This document shows positions 1-13,500 of a stretch of 58,705 nt of DNA, one piece after another. The DNA comes from Tubiluchus corallicola (taxonomy: Eukaryota; Priapulida; Priapulimorpha; Priapulimorphida; Tubiluchidae). Location of the stretch: positions 312,001 through 370,705 of the forward strand of contig JAQGDQ010000218.1 of the NCBI GenBank assembly GCA_030141605.1. Direction: 5' to 3'. Below the pieces are notes generated by a model. The model saw only the letters and a list, made by a program, of their open reading frames with translations. It was not told the origin of the DNA and did no database searches. Position 1 is the first letter of the stretch; each line of letters opens with the position of its first letter. Both the position numbers and the translations under genes were made by a program.

Positions 1-19
1 TAAGGTTGTCTTGTCTTTT

Positions 20-296
20 AAGAGGAATTTCTCCTTAAAAATAGAGTAGACTTGAAGCCAAAGTGTATAGACTGTTGCATTAGCTTTGCTATAATTTTCT
101 GCATTAGCCAATTTCACACAAGTGGCACTGTACATTGTTATAGTGCAAACACTGCAGTTACTGAAAGCTTTTTTTATTTTTCTTCATTAACAATTGGTTT
201 TTAATTTGTTTAAGGTGAGCAAATGCATTTCATAAATAACTTTGCATGAAAATCCATTGTCTGAGGAGTAGAAACCTACAAAAAAGGCTTAAGGTC
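20..296 (+). repeat. Interspersed repeat, partner at 35068-35330
   Basis: GGAATTTCTCCTTAAAAATA, GAGTAGACTTGA(A/G)GCCAAAGT, CAATTTCACACAAGTG and CAGTTACTGAAAGCTTTTTT occur in the same order at both sites. No coding content. The element class is unknown. Confidence 0.75.
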
Positions 297-1256
297 CTGA
301 AGGAGTTAATATTGTGATCTTATATATTACTAGTAATATAAACATATGGGGGGCAGGCCTGCAAGTAGCGGAAGTTGTGAAAGTGCCGGAATTCCGTCTC
401 TTCGATCAGCTTGCACAGTCAGTCAGCTATCAATAAGCAGTGTAGCGATGAGGAAATGTGACAGAAATCTATCTCTTCTGTCTGTTCTAGCTGTCAAGCA
501 GCAAAAGTGAAGAAACTTCAGCTTTTCGTGTGGGGTAGCGCCTGTGGAACAGGCCAGCAAGTAACTGAGAAAGCAGAAACCCCTCAATTCTATCTATTCT
601 ATCTGTATCCTGCTCTTGAGCTAACAGAATTGAATGAAGTTGAGTCCGAGTTGAATGTCTAGCTCCCATGCCCAGTGCTGCCATCTACAGCAGCTTTTTT
701 TCAACCACTTGCTGGTGAGCAAATAAACAGTGAACCACCTAAACTGCCAGTGTGCCGATACTTCCAATGACATGACCCTTGTCCTGATATCACTTTACAC
801 CACACAGCCCTGTCACCCGTAATCGCCCATGTCTCTGTATTTTTGATATTTAATGGTGTATTGATAAGATCTTTTTGGATGAAATTGATGTAAGTCAGCA
901 GCTGTCTTCTTAGCGGTTTCTTTTCTTTCTGCAGTGCTTCTCTGAAAGCTAATTTTAGAGCCATCATCTGGTAGTTTTATAACATGTTGTAACCATCTTA
1001 ATCTTCTCCTTTTGATTTTAACTATCCATTCCTCTGCCTTGACTTTATTATACCCGATCCTGCTTTAATATTTTCCTGAGATTTTATTCCTAGGCTAGAG
1101 TTTCTTCTGTGGAATGCATCAATTTCAGATTTGTGTTGTGCTTTGAATATCCATAATTCTGAGTTGTGGAGAAACTAAATTCCCACAATTGCAGCAAAGA
1201 TTCTTAATTTGTTTCTACACTGACCCTTTTACTTTCAAAAATTTTGGAATATGCAG

Positions 1257-3110
1257 CTAATTTGATTTCAAGCCTGTTTCACAGGATCAGGTAAATAAGT
1301 ACCTCAGTGCCATTGGTAACAAAAAGGCGACTGGCCTTGACAATATTCCTGTAAAAATTCTGAAACTAGTCAAAGAGGCCTTTCTGCCTCAATTAACTGG
1401 TCTCATAAATCAGATGTTTGACTGTTCAGTTTTTCCAGATGAATTTAAGCATGCTCGCGTCACCCCAGTGTTCAAAAAAGATGATGCGCTGAACAAGAAA
1501 AACTACCGTCCAGTCAGTGTTCTTCCTATAGCTTCAAAGGTGTTTGAGAGAGCCATGGTGGACCAGCTTGGCGACCATATGTCCCGACACTTTCACCCAC
1601 TCTTGTCAGCCTACCGTAGTGGATACAGCTGCCAGTCAGCACTGTTAGGGTTAACCGAAGAGTGGAGGAAGGGACTGGAGGCCGGTAACTATGTTGGTGC
1701 CATCCTGATGGATCTTTCAAAGGCGTTTGACAGCCTTCCACACAATTTATTGTTGGAAAAGTTAAGGTGCTATAATTTATCAGAAAATGCTGTAAATTTG
1801 ATCAAAAGCTACCTTACTGACAGAAAACAACTTGTTCAGATCGGGAACGTCAAGAGCTCACCCCTTCCTATGGATAAAGGCGTTCCTCAGGGATCCTTAA
1901 CTGGACCTGTACTTTTTAATTGTTTTATTAATGATATCTTCCATTTTGTCAGTAAATCCACCTTGTACAACTATGCTGATGATAATACTGTTTCCTACTC
2001 CAGTAAATCATTTAATGATATGAAACAAACCTTAGAAGTTGAAAGTAACGCACTGGTCGACTGGTTTGCTTCCAACCAGTTTCAGGGGATTGCTGTGGGC
2101 AAAATTACACACGACCTGAAACCTACTTTCAACATCAAAGGAGCGGATATTGAATGTACAGATGAGGTGAAACTTCTTGGTGTAAATATAGACTATCGCC
2201 TGAATTTTGACTCGCACATTTCAGCCCTGTGCAAAAAAGCAGCTAAACAGATTAATGTTCTACGCCGTATTGGGCGAAACCTGTCGGTAAAATGTCGAAA
2301 ACTCATCTACCTTTCGTTTGTCAAGTCGAATTTTAATTTCTGCCCCGTAATCTGGCATTTCTGTAGTACATCAAATAGCCAGAAGTTAGAGCGTTTGAAT
2401 TTCAGAGCGCTCCGTCTAGATTATAATTATTTCGAAAGTACCTACGAAAATCTATTGTTTAAAGACAATTTTGTGTCTCTTCAACTTCAGAGACAACGTC
2501 TCATTGCTATCGAAGTATTCAAGATTTTGTCCAAAAACTGCCCGTCCTATCTCTATGGACTGATAGAGGAACGAAAGCAAAACCGCTACTTCCTCAGAAA
2601 AATGAACACTGCAGAACACCCTACATATGATGGTGTTACATACGGAAAGAAAAGTTTCTCTTATTATGGAGCCACATTGTGGAATGAATTACCAAACTGT
2701 CTCCGAATGGCCGAAAATCTTGGGGAATTTAAACGTCTAATTAACTCATGGACTGGTGCATCATGTAAATGTGCCATTTGTAAATTCAGCGAACTTCCCA
2801 ATTTTATTAAGTCTTAATTAAATGCTGAATGTGTTGGCAGGAAAATTTTTTATTGACCATAGCTTTTTGTGTAAATTTTAGAAAATGTCACTGCCTAAAT
2901 TTTTACTGTCTCAAATTTTTACTGTCTTTCATGTAGGTGGCATCTAAAAGTTTTTAAGAAGTACATATTATTACCATGTTATCGCTCATATACATTATGT
3001 TTGATATCGGTTTACGAGCTTTAAGCTCATGTTTTACAAATATGTACTGTTTTATATCATACCGATGAAAATAAATATTATCTTATCTAATAATAAATAT
3101 TATCTAATGC
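1257..3110 (+). mobile_element. 5'-truncated CR1/Jockey-like non-LTR retrotransposon with open RT
   Basis: Reading is open from about 1260 (FKPVSQDQVNKYLSAI, KKATGLDNIP) through the ATG at 1414 to the stop at 2814-2816. RT blocks appear in order: YRPVSVLP, ILMDLSKAFDSLPHNLLL, KGVPQGSLTGP, the catalytic YADD box, LLGVNIDYRLNFDSHI and, near the end, WNELPNCL. A terminal CxCxxC-type cluster (CKCAICKF) is typical of these elements. There is no endonuclease domain, so it is 5'-truncated, but there are no internal stops over about 520 codons, so the insertion is fairly young. The 3'UTR runs to the TAAATATTATCT repeats near 3110. Confidence 0.88.
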
Positions 3111-3699
3111 TAACGTTTTTCTTCTTGGCGTAACTTCTTAAAACTCACTTCCCAGCAGCGTGAAATGTCACTATGCAAGATCTTAGACAAGTTTGTTTGT
3201 CGTGCCTTTCCGTATTTTTTCACGACTTATTTCTATGTTCATAGTTTTGCACTTGGTCAATTAATTAATTTATTAATAATTAGTCATTCAATTAATCATC
3301 TTTACCTACCTTATGATGCTTAGGTTCTTTTTGCAAAGTACAAATTCTGCCTGGGTTCTAATCCTGGGTTATAAATGTCAGATATTAGGTCTTCAAGTGA
3401 AGTTTTATAATTGCAGACCAGATCTTTTGTTACACAATAGCTATCCAGCCACATTGTTTAAACAAAAGTGCTTAGGTCTCTGTCAGAGACATGTGTCATT
3501 ATTATATGCATGGATAAAAAAATTTGCTCGCCTGATCCACTCTTTTATTAGCCTGTACCAGATGGCGAGTGCCATCTGGTAGTGAATGTTAGCCGACTGA
3601 TCAGTATTTTTGGATTCCAGTTAGTTCATCTTTTGTCTACTGAGCACAGTTTGTCTGCTTCCTTGTGCACCAGCTTGCGTGATATTATAAGAGATTTCT

Positions 3700-5060
3700 A
3701 GTACATGCAAATTTGTCCAAGTAGATTTGAAGGTGCTGTTACAGTAGTGCTATTGATAATATATCTTCAAGCATTGAATTCCATAATTCCATAGGTTTAC
3801 CTCCGCATTTGAGAAACTAAACTTGTATACATCCAACCTGAACTGTCTTTTATATATTTTATACCTGTGTCCTCTTGTTACTGAGGGGCAGCAATCAAAG
3901 AACATTGCAGGATATAATGAAGTCCGAAACACCTGTGAACATTTTACACATTTCGATTAGATGTCCTCTAGTAGGCTACGTCTATGTTCAGGGCTGTGTA
4001 GTTTGAGTTCCTGTAGTTTGTCCTCGTATGCACTGTTGTTTAACCCAGAGAAATTTTCACTGTTCTCCCTTGGATTTTCGATAGAGCTGAAAATAATATC
4101 TTTGACATAACGTGGGTTCCCCAAACTTGGCTTGATATTCAATGTGTGGCCTGACTAAGGTTTTATATATTGGTACGTTTCTATTCATACTAAGAATAGT
4201 TTTAAAGGTGGCTCCAAGTATCTGATTTTCCTTGGCAACTTTAACATCATTGACAGGTATTCGAAATTTGAGTTGGTTGTCCACAACAACACCCAAGCCT
4301 TTCTCAGAAGTAACCAATGGCAGGAATCTCCCATGAAATTGATAACCTAAATCACCTTGCAAGTCAGATTGTAACAGATTGTAACTAGGATACACACCAT
4401 GTAAGCTTAACATGCAAATTTGCTCAGTTTCGAGATGATACTGCTATCAATGTTGTCAATAGTCCTAGTACACTGCCTTGGGGTACTCCAGAAATAATTA
4501 ACTGGAAGTGTCAATGATTGTTAGTTTTGTACTGTCTGTTAGCTTTCTATTTGTCAACCATTCTTTGGTCCAACTAAAAAGTTTACCAAGGACACCATGG
4601 GCTTGTAGTTCGACAAGTACACATTGATGAGGTGCCCTATCAAAAGTCCAAGGTCCAAATATCCCAAGTCCAAATATGTAATACCAACTGAAGACCCAGT
4701 GTCAATATAACTCAAAGAAGTCTAACAGATTGGTCACAATTGAACGTCATTTGAATAGTAAATTATTGCTAAATAACTTAGTGAAAATGTTCTGCATCTG
4801 CACTACAAGTATTTTACAGGCTATCTTGTCAAGGAGATTGGTCTATATAGTTGCTGCTACACTTCTGGAACCTTATGTATTGGCGTAATAGTAGAGAGCT
4901 TCTTTCTAGTGTGTTTGCATCTATCAATGATTTACGGTAGACAATAGTTGATGGTTCAGTAATTATACAGTGCAGTTTTAAGTACATAGTTTAATGCAAT
5001 AGATCAAGTCCTGGTGCAGAGTTGACATTAGTGTTTTGGTAATAATCCTCCTTAATATCA
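3700..5060 (-). mobile_element. Decayed non-LTR retrotransposon (RT remnant)
   Basis: Broken minus-strand frames keep recognisable RT pieces. A DRAPHQ.. / KLFSWTKEWLTNRKL block lies near 4560-4650, a GVPQGSVLG box near 4460-4490, EKGLGVVVDNQLKF and YKTLVRPHIEYQAKFGEP within 4057-4413, and SVTRGHRYKIYKRQFRLDVY with NLWNYG within 3750-3930. Frameshifts and stops separate them. It is a different, older lineage than the element at 1257-3110. Confidence 0.75.
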
Positions 5061-6439
5061 ATGTCTTAACTGTAGTGGTATATCGGTTGTAGAATCAATT
5101 GAAGGTAACGTTGACACATTCTCACTAGTAAACAAGGTGTTGAAAACCTCATTCAGAATTTTCAGCCAGATAATGAGGGTCTGTCACTTGTTCACCATTT
5201 AAAAATTGAAAAATCTTTATAATAATGATTACTAAATTATCGTAATGATAATAATCATATCGTTAACCATTTTTAATCATTACTAGGTCAATTAAGACCT
5301 AGCAAAATGTAATTAAAATTCACAGATGGACACGTTTAAATAGTAGCCGAGCATAGTCGATATTGCCAATTTACCATTCTCATCTTCATCATCATCATCT
5401 TTTTCTTGTTCATCATCATCATAATTTTCACAATCATCATCATTATTCTCGAGAAATTTTTTTTAAAAAAATATCAAAGGTTTTGTCTCCTTGCATTACA
5501 TTTTAATGATGATCTTTTCTTTTATGTTGATTTAAGCATCTGAACATTTTGTTGACAGACTTTGATGCACGGATGTGCAGATACAAACATAGTTTTTATA
5601 CTGACTCTATGGTAATTGTAAGCATCTAGAAAAAAGATGATGCAGCCTGGAATACTTTGTTTTTTTCTAGAAACAGTCGAACCCGATCGCTTTCTGAACA
5701 GTGAATATACAGTTTTCGTTTGTAGAATAACGTATGAATAAGGTATGAAAACATTTTTTTATTTATTTTTGTTTTCTTTGTTTATTTTTTATCTTCCGTT
5801 TTCTTTCTTTAATCTCTTCCATCCCTTTTACTGGTGACTTCTGTGATGTTCCTTTGCTTTTTGTGTTAGTATTCCATGTAAATAAATTCGAATTAAACCA
5901 ACTAAAGTTACGTTGCTCGATGGTTTGATGTAAAGGTGATACTTATTGCCGAAGACTGCAATTCAAGGCAGTAATTTTGAGTTCAAGAAATGGGAATATT
6001 AATTTTGCTCTTATTTGCCTAAGTATTTTACCCTTTTTTCCAAGTTATAATAATAGTATTAGTTTGTATTTTAATGAATAAGACATTCTTGAACGACAGT
6101 ATTATTTGCTTTATTTTGGTAGGGAGATTTTAGACAGACATTTTATTTATCTTCTCATTTACACCAGAACACAAATAGACTATTATTGCTATAGTTATTA
6201 ATTAAACAGGATGAATGATGTATGAAGGAAAGAGTTTGTGGGGTGCAGGAGAAAGGGTAGCGAAAGACCAATTGGTCATCAAGTCAGCTACCCAAGTAAA
6301 CATTTAAATAAAATGTTTACGTGTCTGATTATTTCATCTCAGTATCTGACTAGGCTTGTTCTGATATCGATCGTAGATTGGATTATTTTACAGTTTCGTT
6401 CATCTTCAATTGTTTCAATACAAAATGTCGTGATATATT
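5061..6439. other. AT-rich intergenic stretch
   Basis: No gene or repeat is recognised apart from a degenerate (ATC)n tract at about 5380-5450. Confidence 0.6.
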
Positions 6440-6900
6440 GTGCACATTGAGAAAGTCGCTAACCAAAGGATTGGTCTAATCAAAAGTGCCACAGTATGCT
6501 GCAAAGCCAAAGTCTTCATTCTTTTGTACAAATCACTAGTTAGGCCTGTCTTAGAGTGCGCGGCTTCTGTTTGGTCTTCTCAGTTTTCTACTATCATCTA
6601 TGCTTACGGTTTTCCCAAGGATTTCGACTGGGACAGTGTTTCTACTTTAGAACAGCAAAGGGCAACAATTGACTTAGTTAATGCATATGAAGTAATAAAT
6701 GAGAACTGGCACATCAATCCAAATTCTTTTTTCTATCGCCCATACAGACAACTTGAAGGTCATGGTCATAAACTCTTTGTTCCATCTGTCATGTAAAATA
6801 TTCATTAACATTTCTTTATTAACAGAGTCGTTCTTCGTTGGAACAAACTGTATGACAATGTTGAAAGATCAGATTCCATAAACAAATTTAAATCAGCGGA
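6440..6900 (+). mobile_element. Non-LTR RT C-terminal fragment
   Basis: Encodes VANQRIGLIKSATVCC, then LLYKSLVRPVLECAASVWSS, and, after a frame change, RWNKLYDNVERSDSINKFKS. These are the usual C-terminal blocks of CR1/L2-type reverse transcriptases. The segment is too short and shuffled to be functional. Confidence 0.65.
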
Positions 6901-6972
6901 GGTGTGCACCCTGTGCCATAATACTAGCTCACCTAATCTGTTTGAAGGTAAGTGTAACACTCTACTATAAGA

Positions 6973-7423
6973 CAGTCAACCTCGGGTTTAAGGTACTCGC
7001 TTATAAGGGACCACCAACTCCGGTCCCGATTTTTTGTAACGTTTTTTCTATGTAAAAGTCTTCGTATATAAGCTACTCGGATATAAGGGACAATATCTTC
7101 AGGTCAGGCGTAATAGAAACCCAGGTAAATCACCTCGCATATAAGGGACCCTATGATCAAAGCGAAATTGATCGATTTTTAACCTCAATTTTTCGCAAAC
7201 TCGGCCTTTAAAAAGCTCGGTTTCTGCGGTCACATAATCTCGCATCACTGAAGTAGCTTCCTACATACCGTTTGCACTGAATGTGTAGTAACAATCCATA
7301 AAAATATGGGTAAAAGTACAGAAATGTACAGGTCTAGATACACCCTCGGGCTATAAGGGACATCGGATATAAGGGATGGTTTTTTCCGGTCCCGAGGCTA
7401 TCCCTTATATCCGGGGTTGACTG
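6973..7423. mobile_element. Short TIR element (MITE) directly upstream of DBR1
   Basis: The left end reads CAGTCAACCTCGGG and the right end is its imperfect inverse (CCCCGGTTGACTG form, ending 7423, then TA). The interior repeats ATAAGGGA and CGGTCCCGA in both orientations. The ends resemble pogo/Tc1-type termini. It ends 48 bases before the DBR1 start codon, so it probably contributes to promoter or 5'UTR. Confidence 0.7.
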
Positions 7424-7471
7424 TACATGACATTGTAATTGCTGTTTAACGTTTAGGCTTCAAGGAACATC

Positions 7472-7561
7472 ATGAAGATTGCTGTAGAAGGATGTTGCCA
7501 TGGAGAATTAGACAAAATTTACGAGACGGTGAAATACATAGAACAGCAAGATCAAATAAAG
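7472..7561 (+). CDS. DBR1: DBR1 coding exon 1
   Basis: Encodes residues 1-30, starting [14 protein letters not shown] with the first metal-binding motif (C8, H10). It ends in phase 0 before a GTGAAA donor. An upstream 5'UTR exon cannot be excluded; a TAG precedes the ATG by 17 bases. Confidence 0.95.
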
Positions 7562-10500
7562 GTGAAATGATTTTGTGACTTAAACTTTATTTATTTCATG
7601 TTTTGGTGGTTATACTTTTTGAATAGTTCTTTACTTTAGTTGTTTTTGATTTGACTTTATTTAAGCTGGAACAATGTTAAAATGCATGAAAGTCCCACAT
7701 AGAATCGGGCCCCACTGGGACGAACGGGGGGTGAAAAACTTCCAAAAATTGCCATTTTTCAGCCGTTTTTGCAAAACGTTACCTCTTATTTCTGAAGAAC
7801 GGGGGTGGTGCTGGGTATGGATAGATAGCCCGTTCAGCGGTGGGTGTAGTATGCATATTTAGAATATGCGAGAGGACCACGGCGTCCCGCAACGGGCATT
7901 TTCCCCGGACCCAACTCGCGATTTTTTCGAAATTTTGACCAAACAGCCTGCAGAAAAAACGTTCTAACGGCGCCTGGTGGGACTTTCGTAAGGAGATATA
8001 TAGGTCTTTAGAAAGAGCAAGAACAGGGCTACACGATGGTGTGGGCTGCATTTTAGGACACGTCCACCAAAAGGAGTACCGACGAGTTAATTAGATGTTC
8101 TATTTTTGGCAATTTTCGCTTAGAAAACTGCTGATGCAATGCCATTGTTCTGACGTCATCCATTGTACTCTGTCTATAACCTTATCACTTTAATTCAGTA
8201 AAAGCTGCTGCTGCTGGCTTTGCATTAGATAAACAAACGGACACTAGGTAGAATGTTTGCGCAATTTTGATTATAAGTGTATTTATACGCAATTTTTTTG
8301 CAGGGCCTTTGCTATCAATTAATTAATTTATAATACGTTTACATATATCACTTGCTGACAGTAAACTTGATACCTGCGCCTGAAATCAAATAGGCCTCTC
8401 ATTTTTGGGCTTTATGTAGAGTTACGCCTGTATAATTTATAACGTTGTAACATGTTATTTCTCTTTCTCTCATTCACTAACTCTTTCAATCAGCAAGCTA
8501 TTGATAGACATTTTTCCAAATTTATATAACAGTCGTTAGAATAATGTAGATATCTGTTTTCAGAAAAAAAGGCCAAAGACGTAATGACAAGTGAATCTCC
8601 AAAATATATGCAGAGCATTTCTTACAGTGGCCACTAATTCATTTACAGATCAGACTCATTGACACTTATTTACCTATAGACAAGCGCATACAGTGACCAC
8701 TGAGCTATTCGTCTTCTCTAACGTGTTACAAATCTGTTTCTTATCTTACTAACTTTCCATAGTGCTAAATGTAGCAAAAAGTGCTATTCAGGCTATGTTT
8801 ATATATGATCAATTGCAATGCTTTGACCCTATAATAAACTACTGTACAGTGCCGTAAGACTTACCTGTCTTTGTCATAAAATAAATGTTCATTTCTCATT
8901 CTGGCTAACTCTTATCTTTGATAAACATTACGATGAAAAACATGCCATAAACACATTGACCCTTGCACCTTGCTATGGTATAGAATAGTTATTTCGTCAA
9001 CATGTTATCACAGATAGCTTAGGGTGAATACACGTCTTCAAGAATTTGATCTGTTACCAAGCAGAACACATTTTCTAACATATAGTTGAATAAGCAAATA
9101 ATATTACTCTTAGCAAAACAGTGTCATCATGTATAATCGTGACCAAAGACTACAAGACAGAACTCGCGGTGAAACAGAGCTTACAAAAGCCATTGCAGCT
9201 GGTGATTATAATAAAGCAATGAAGGAAATTAGCGCTCACAGAAATGAGGAATACTTGAACGAAGGACCAGACCACTACTCCCCACTTTACATGATTCTTG
9301 GAAGTGGTCGTGAAAAGATAATTCATCTTCCTTTGGCAAAGAGTTTAGTTGAACATGGAGCAAACTTAAACCTGCAACTTGACATGATATCTGGTGATAC
9401 TCCATTCAACGCGCTGCTTTTCTTATATCTAAGATGGGAATTGTACCATGTTCGTTATTCAGTTCCCATTATTGGATTAGACTGGCAACAAATTCATCAA
9501 GAAGAAATATATAAAGAACAAATAGAAACGCTCATTCGGCTCTTCATCAGCTATGGGGCCGATGTTAATGCAACTTATAGAGGTGCCCCTATTATTCACG
9601 CTCTTGTATATGAAATTCCATGTGAGACAAAGCTGTTGCGGTTACTATGTGAAGCGGGTGCAGACGTCAATGTAAAAGGCCATGTTTATTTACTTTTACC
9701 GTGTTTACCTCTTGTTGTAAGCTATTGTGTTCCTCTGCATTTAAGCATGTGTCACGCAGATTTTACAACAGCAAGAGAATTGATCCACTATGGTGCAAAG
9801 ACAGGAATTAGAGCAACTTTAGAATTATCAATTTAGCGGGAGAAGGATGGAATTTTCTCCTCTCATGTTCTTCCTCATCAGGCAAGGACTTCTCTCATAT
9901 TATGATCAAAATCAGAAATACAAAGAGAAATATAATCACTTATCTTCACTAGTAGACAATGGTTTCTTTGACGATTCAAGCATTGAAAATGAACTTAAGG
10001 AACAATTAAAGTACTTTCCAGAGTTTAGAATCTGTGCGGATATCCAAAATCTAGTTGGAAAACTGTATGGTTGTGCTACTAGTGACTTGAAGCAACTGTG
10101 TGTTAGAGAACTGGCAAAGAAAATTAGCTTTGATGATACATCTGCCTCTAAACTACAGCAACTAGTTGTAGACTTACATTTGCCTACTATTCTTTTAGAT
10201 AGGCTTTATTTGGAAGCTTTCAAGTATCAAATGCCCTCTAATCTTGTTAAAAAGTTGTAAAAATGTTTGATATAGCAATTTCAAAAAAAGACGTTCATAA
10301 ACGAATTTGTCTCGACAATGAGTAAAATTCTCAAAACTCATGAACCATGTATAGTAATTTCTGTAGGATTCGTGAATGATTTAATTTGCCGCAGGTAGAA
10401 TTTTGCGTAGATTGTAAGTTGTGGAGAGTGTGAATTTAAAAAATAAAATGGGTTGTGTATCCATTGCGTAGTACATAATTATGACAACAAATATTATTTA

Positions 10501-13500
10501 ATTTTATATAATTATATAGCACAACTCTTGCGTAATATTAGAATGGCGAGCATAACCATTAGCCTGTGTTTATTCCAGAATACCATTTTCTAGTATGTCA
10601 GTTAACACATTGTTACCAGATATAACATATATCTTCACTATACCAGACGATTTTGTAGAATAATATATACACTGTACCTGGATTTTTATAATAAGTTGCA
10701 TGGATGCTGAAATAAAAAATTATTTTATGCACTACTACATGGATTCAGATTATAAACTACTTATTTGGTAATTTATGCTTTAATTGTACAGTAAAATAAT
10801 AATGAAAAAACTCTGCTGATAATGTTCGTGTGGAGACATAAATTACATACTTTTACTTTGTTACAATAACTGTAGTCATGGTATGGCCTGCATGTTGAGT
10901 CAAATATATCTGAATAAGCACTGATTTTATTTTTTTTTGTGATAATAAATCTTTATTCATAAAATAAATAACATATGTACAAAAGAGTGCTTCTTTTCGT
11001 TTACCATTGCATCATAAACTATATCGTCAAACAAGGAAAGTTGTTTTACCTAACCATGCAATAACACCATACAGTGTAATCGGCAAAATGGCAGTTTTAT
11101 AAAAAAAAATTTGCAGTCGCAGTAATCATCATATCTCTGCATTTACTAAAGAAATTTTATTTTAATTTCAGCCATCTGCTCAAACTTTTTATGTACATTA
11201 ACAAGAACTGAAAACAAAAAATAATAAAGTTGGATACCAAAATCTAAACAAAACAATACAATTATTCAGTAATTAGGATTATTATATGTAGTAGTTTCGA
11301 ATGGGGTCTTATTAACAGGGAATTTGACCAAGGTTAGTGAGTAAAGTTAAAAACTGAGAGTATGGAAAGAAAAAAATAAGCATCAAAAAAGTGTAATATA
11401 GAAAAATTTATGAGAAAAAGTAAGTATGAGAAAGAGCAACAGTTACTTAAGAGATGAGGAGAAAAAAGAAAAGAAAGAAAAACTTGCTAGCTTGTTTAAT
11501 AGTCTTACAAATTATGTTCTACAGGTATGTTCATTTAGTAAGATTTTTGTGTATTTTTTGTAAGCATTTTTGAATCTGAATTCAAATTCAGTTTTAAGGC
11601 TTTTTTGGTGACTTTTGAATCATGAACAAAAGGCATTCACGATATGATGGTGCACATACTTTCACTTTGTTCCATAGTAAAACACTAACAATTTGTTTAA
11701 AAATTGTGCACAGACAGAAATGGCAGGTAAATTGTGCTAATTGCATGCTGATTCTAACATTTTAATGATAAAAAATGCATGTAGTTGAAGTACTGAATTA
11801 CTAAAATCCATAATTCTAGGTTCTTCGAACTAAAAAAACTCATTCGAACAGTTGACACTAATTTGAATGGTGCTCACCCTTGATAGTGGCCATTGGTGTG
11901 TCACTATTATTGATCGTTCTTTTAATACACTGAATTCAGCGTCCATTACTACCGCTGGCATCCTTCTGTCTCGGAAGACAAATGGAATGTGCGCCAAGAG
12001 AGTCCGATCCTTGAACGTCTCCAGGGCGCATGCCTGGGCAAGGTGTATGGAGATTCTGAGTTGCCCAGACAACATGAACCCCCTCTCTTCCTCCCTGGTG
12101 TAGTCCAAAGGAACATGGAGCGATACGTTTGGCACCAGGTTGGCTGCAGGAGCTGCCGGAGTCAGTGAGCATGCTGCGCTGGTCCACCTTCGGGGCTCCA
12201 CTCCTGATTTGGAAGGTTTACTCCTCTACACATGGCCATTGGGTCACTTGACCTCTTCCACCCTCTAGCCGTTGACTGTTTGTACAGCTCCTCCGCCTAG
12301 TGTCGAGATACAGTGTAGGCATCCCGCATGCCTACAGCACCTGGTATTCCTAGGCGGTCCCCCATCCAAGCAGTAACCAGGCTCTACGTTGCTTAACTTC
12401 GGTGATCAGACGACAACCGGTGTTTTCAACGTGATTTGGCCGTAGTTATATAATACATACTAGTCTTTTATAGTCATTAATGTTTTAAATAATATGAATG
12501 CCCTTAAAAATGCTTCAGAATTTGTTAAGTCTATTTGATGCCGACAGGTGTCAGTATGAGTCGAGGGCGTTTGCCATGATTTTGTGAATCAATAAAGTGT
12601 CATTGTCTGTTCAATAAGCTTTTTCTATGCTGTGTCCTTAGCAGTTTCCATGGTAACAGAGAGTAGTTTCCCGCGATCTTAAAAATTTACCAGTTATCAA
12701 TTATTTCAGGCGGCACTTATGTTGTCGGCCAAACTACTCTCTGTTACCATGGAAACTGCTAAGAACACAAAGCTTATTGAGGAGACAATGATAACACTTT
12801 GATACATAAACTCATAAAATCATGAGTTTTCATTATAATGTTAGATTGACTTGTTGTTGTGCTGCGGTGACTTCCAAGCTGTGAGAAATCGTTCAGATTT
12901 GACAAGTTTAGCTGCTCCTGCAAAGTACCAACTATTAAACACGTTTTACAAGTAAGTAGTATTCTGTTTAATATTTCACTATGTACAGTATGTGAACGGC
13001 AGCCGTGATTTGAAAATTCATCTTATAAGTACACTTTATTTTTTCAAAAGTTTTAAGCAGGGGTGTGCAAATTATCTGACTAGCCGGGCCACATTAAACT
13101 CTTCCGCAATTCCTGTGGGCCAGAGGCAGTTTGGTCAAGGAGCCAAGTACAGAACGGCCTAATAACGATTTTTTTGCATCCAACCTGCGTACATCATTAC
13201 TACTACACTCAAGAAACTATTTTAGAAGTTATTAAAATTTATATTACAAACCATATATTTCTACTTTCAGGACAGATAGTGGTAATTTCATTACAATGCA
13301 TATTAGTAATGTGTATCACACAGTCTGTGTAGCTGTGACATTAAGCTACAACCGTCTTGTAAGTGTTAATGGCATCCGATCTAGTAGAAAAAACTACCCG
13401 CTCTATCTTTGGGATCGTGGCACGGACTTCACCTGGATACACTCAATTAATCGCCCGGGCCGCACTTTCATTAGGTTGACAAATCTCTTCGCGGGCCGCA

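Noticed and set aside
11830-12201. Overlapping small frames at 11.8-12.2 kb, and similar ones at 43.2 and 47.7 kb
   Set aside because: All fall within 5S-derived SINE copies and recur at each copy, so they are not genes.
12331-12445. Functional 5S rRNA gene
   Set aside because: Its head is diverged from 5S, and it is followed by the same body as two other copies instead of a T-run terminator.
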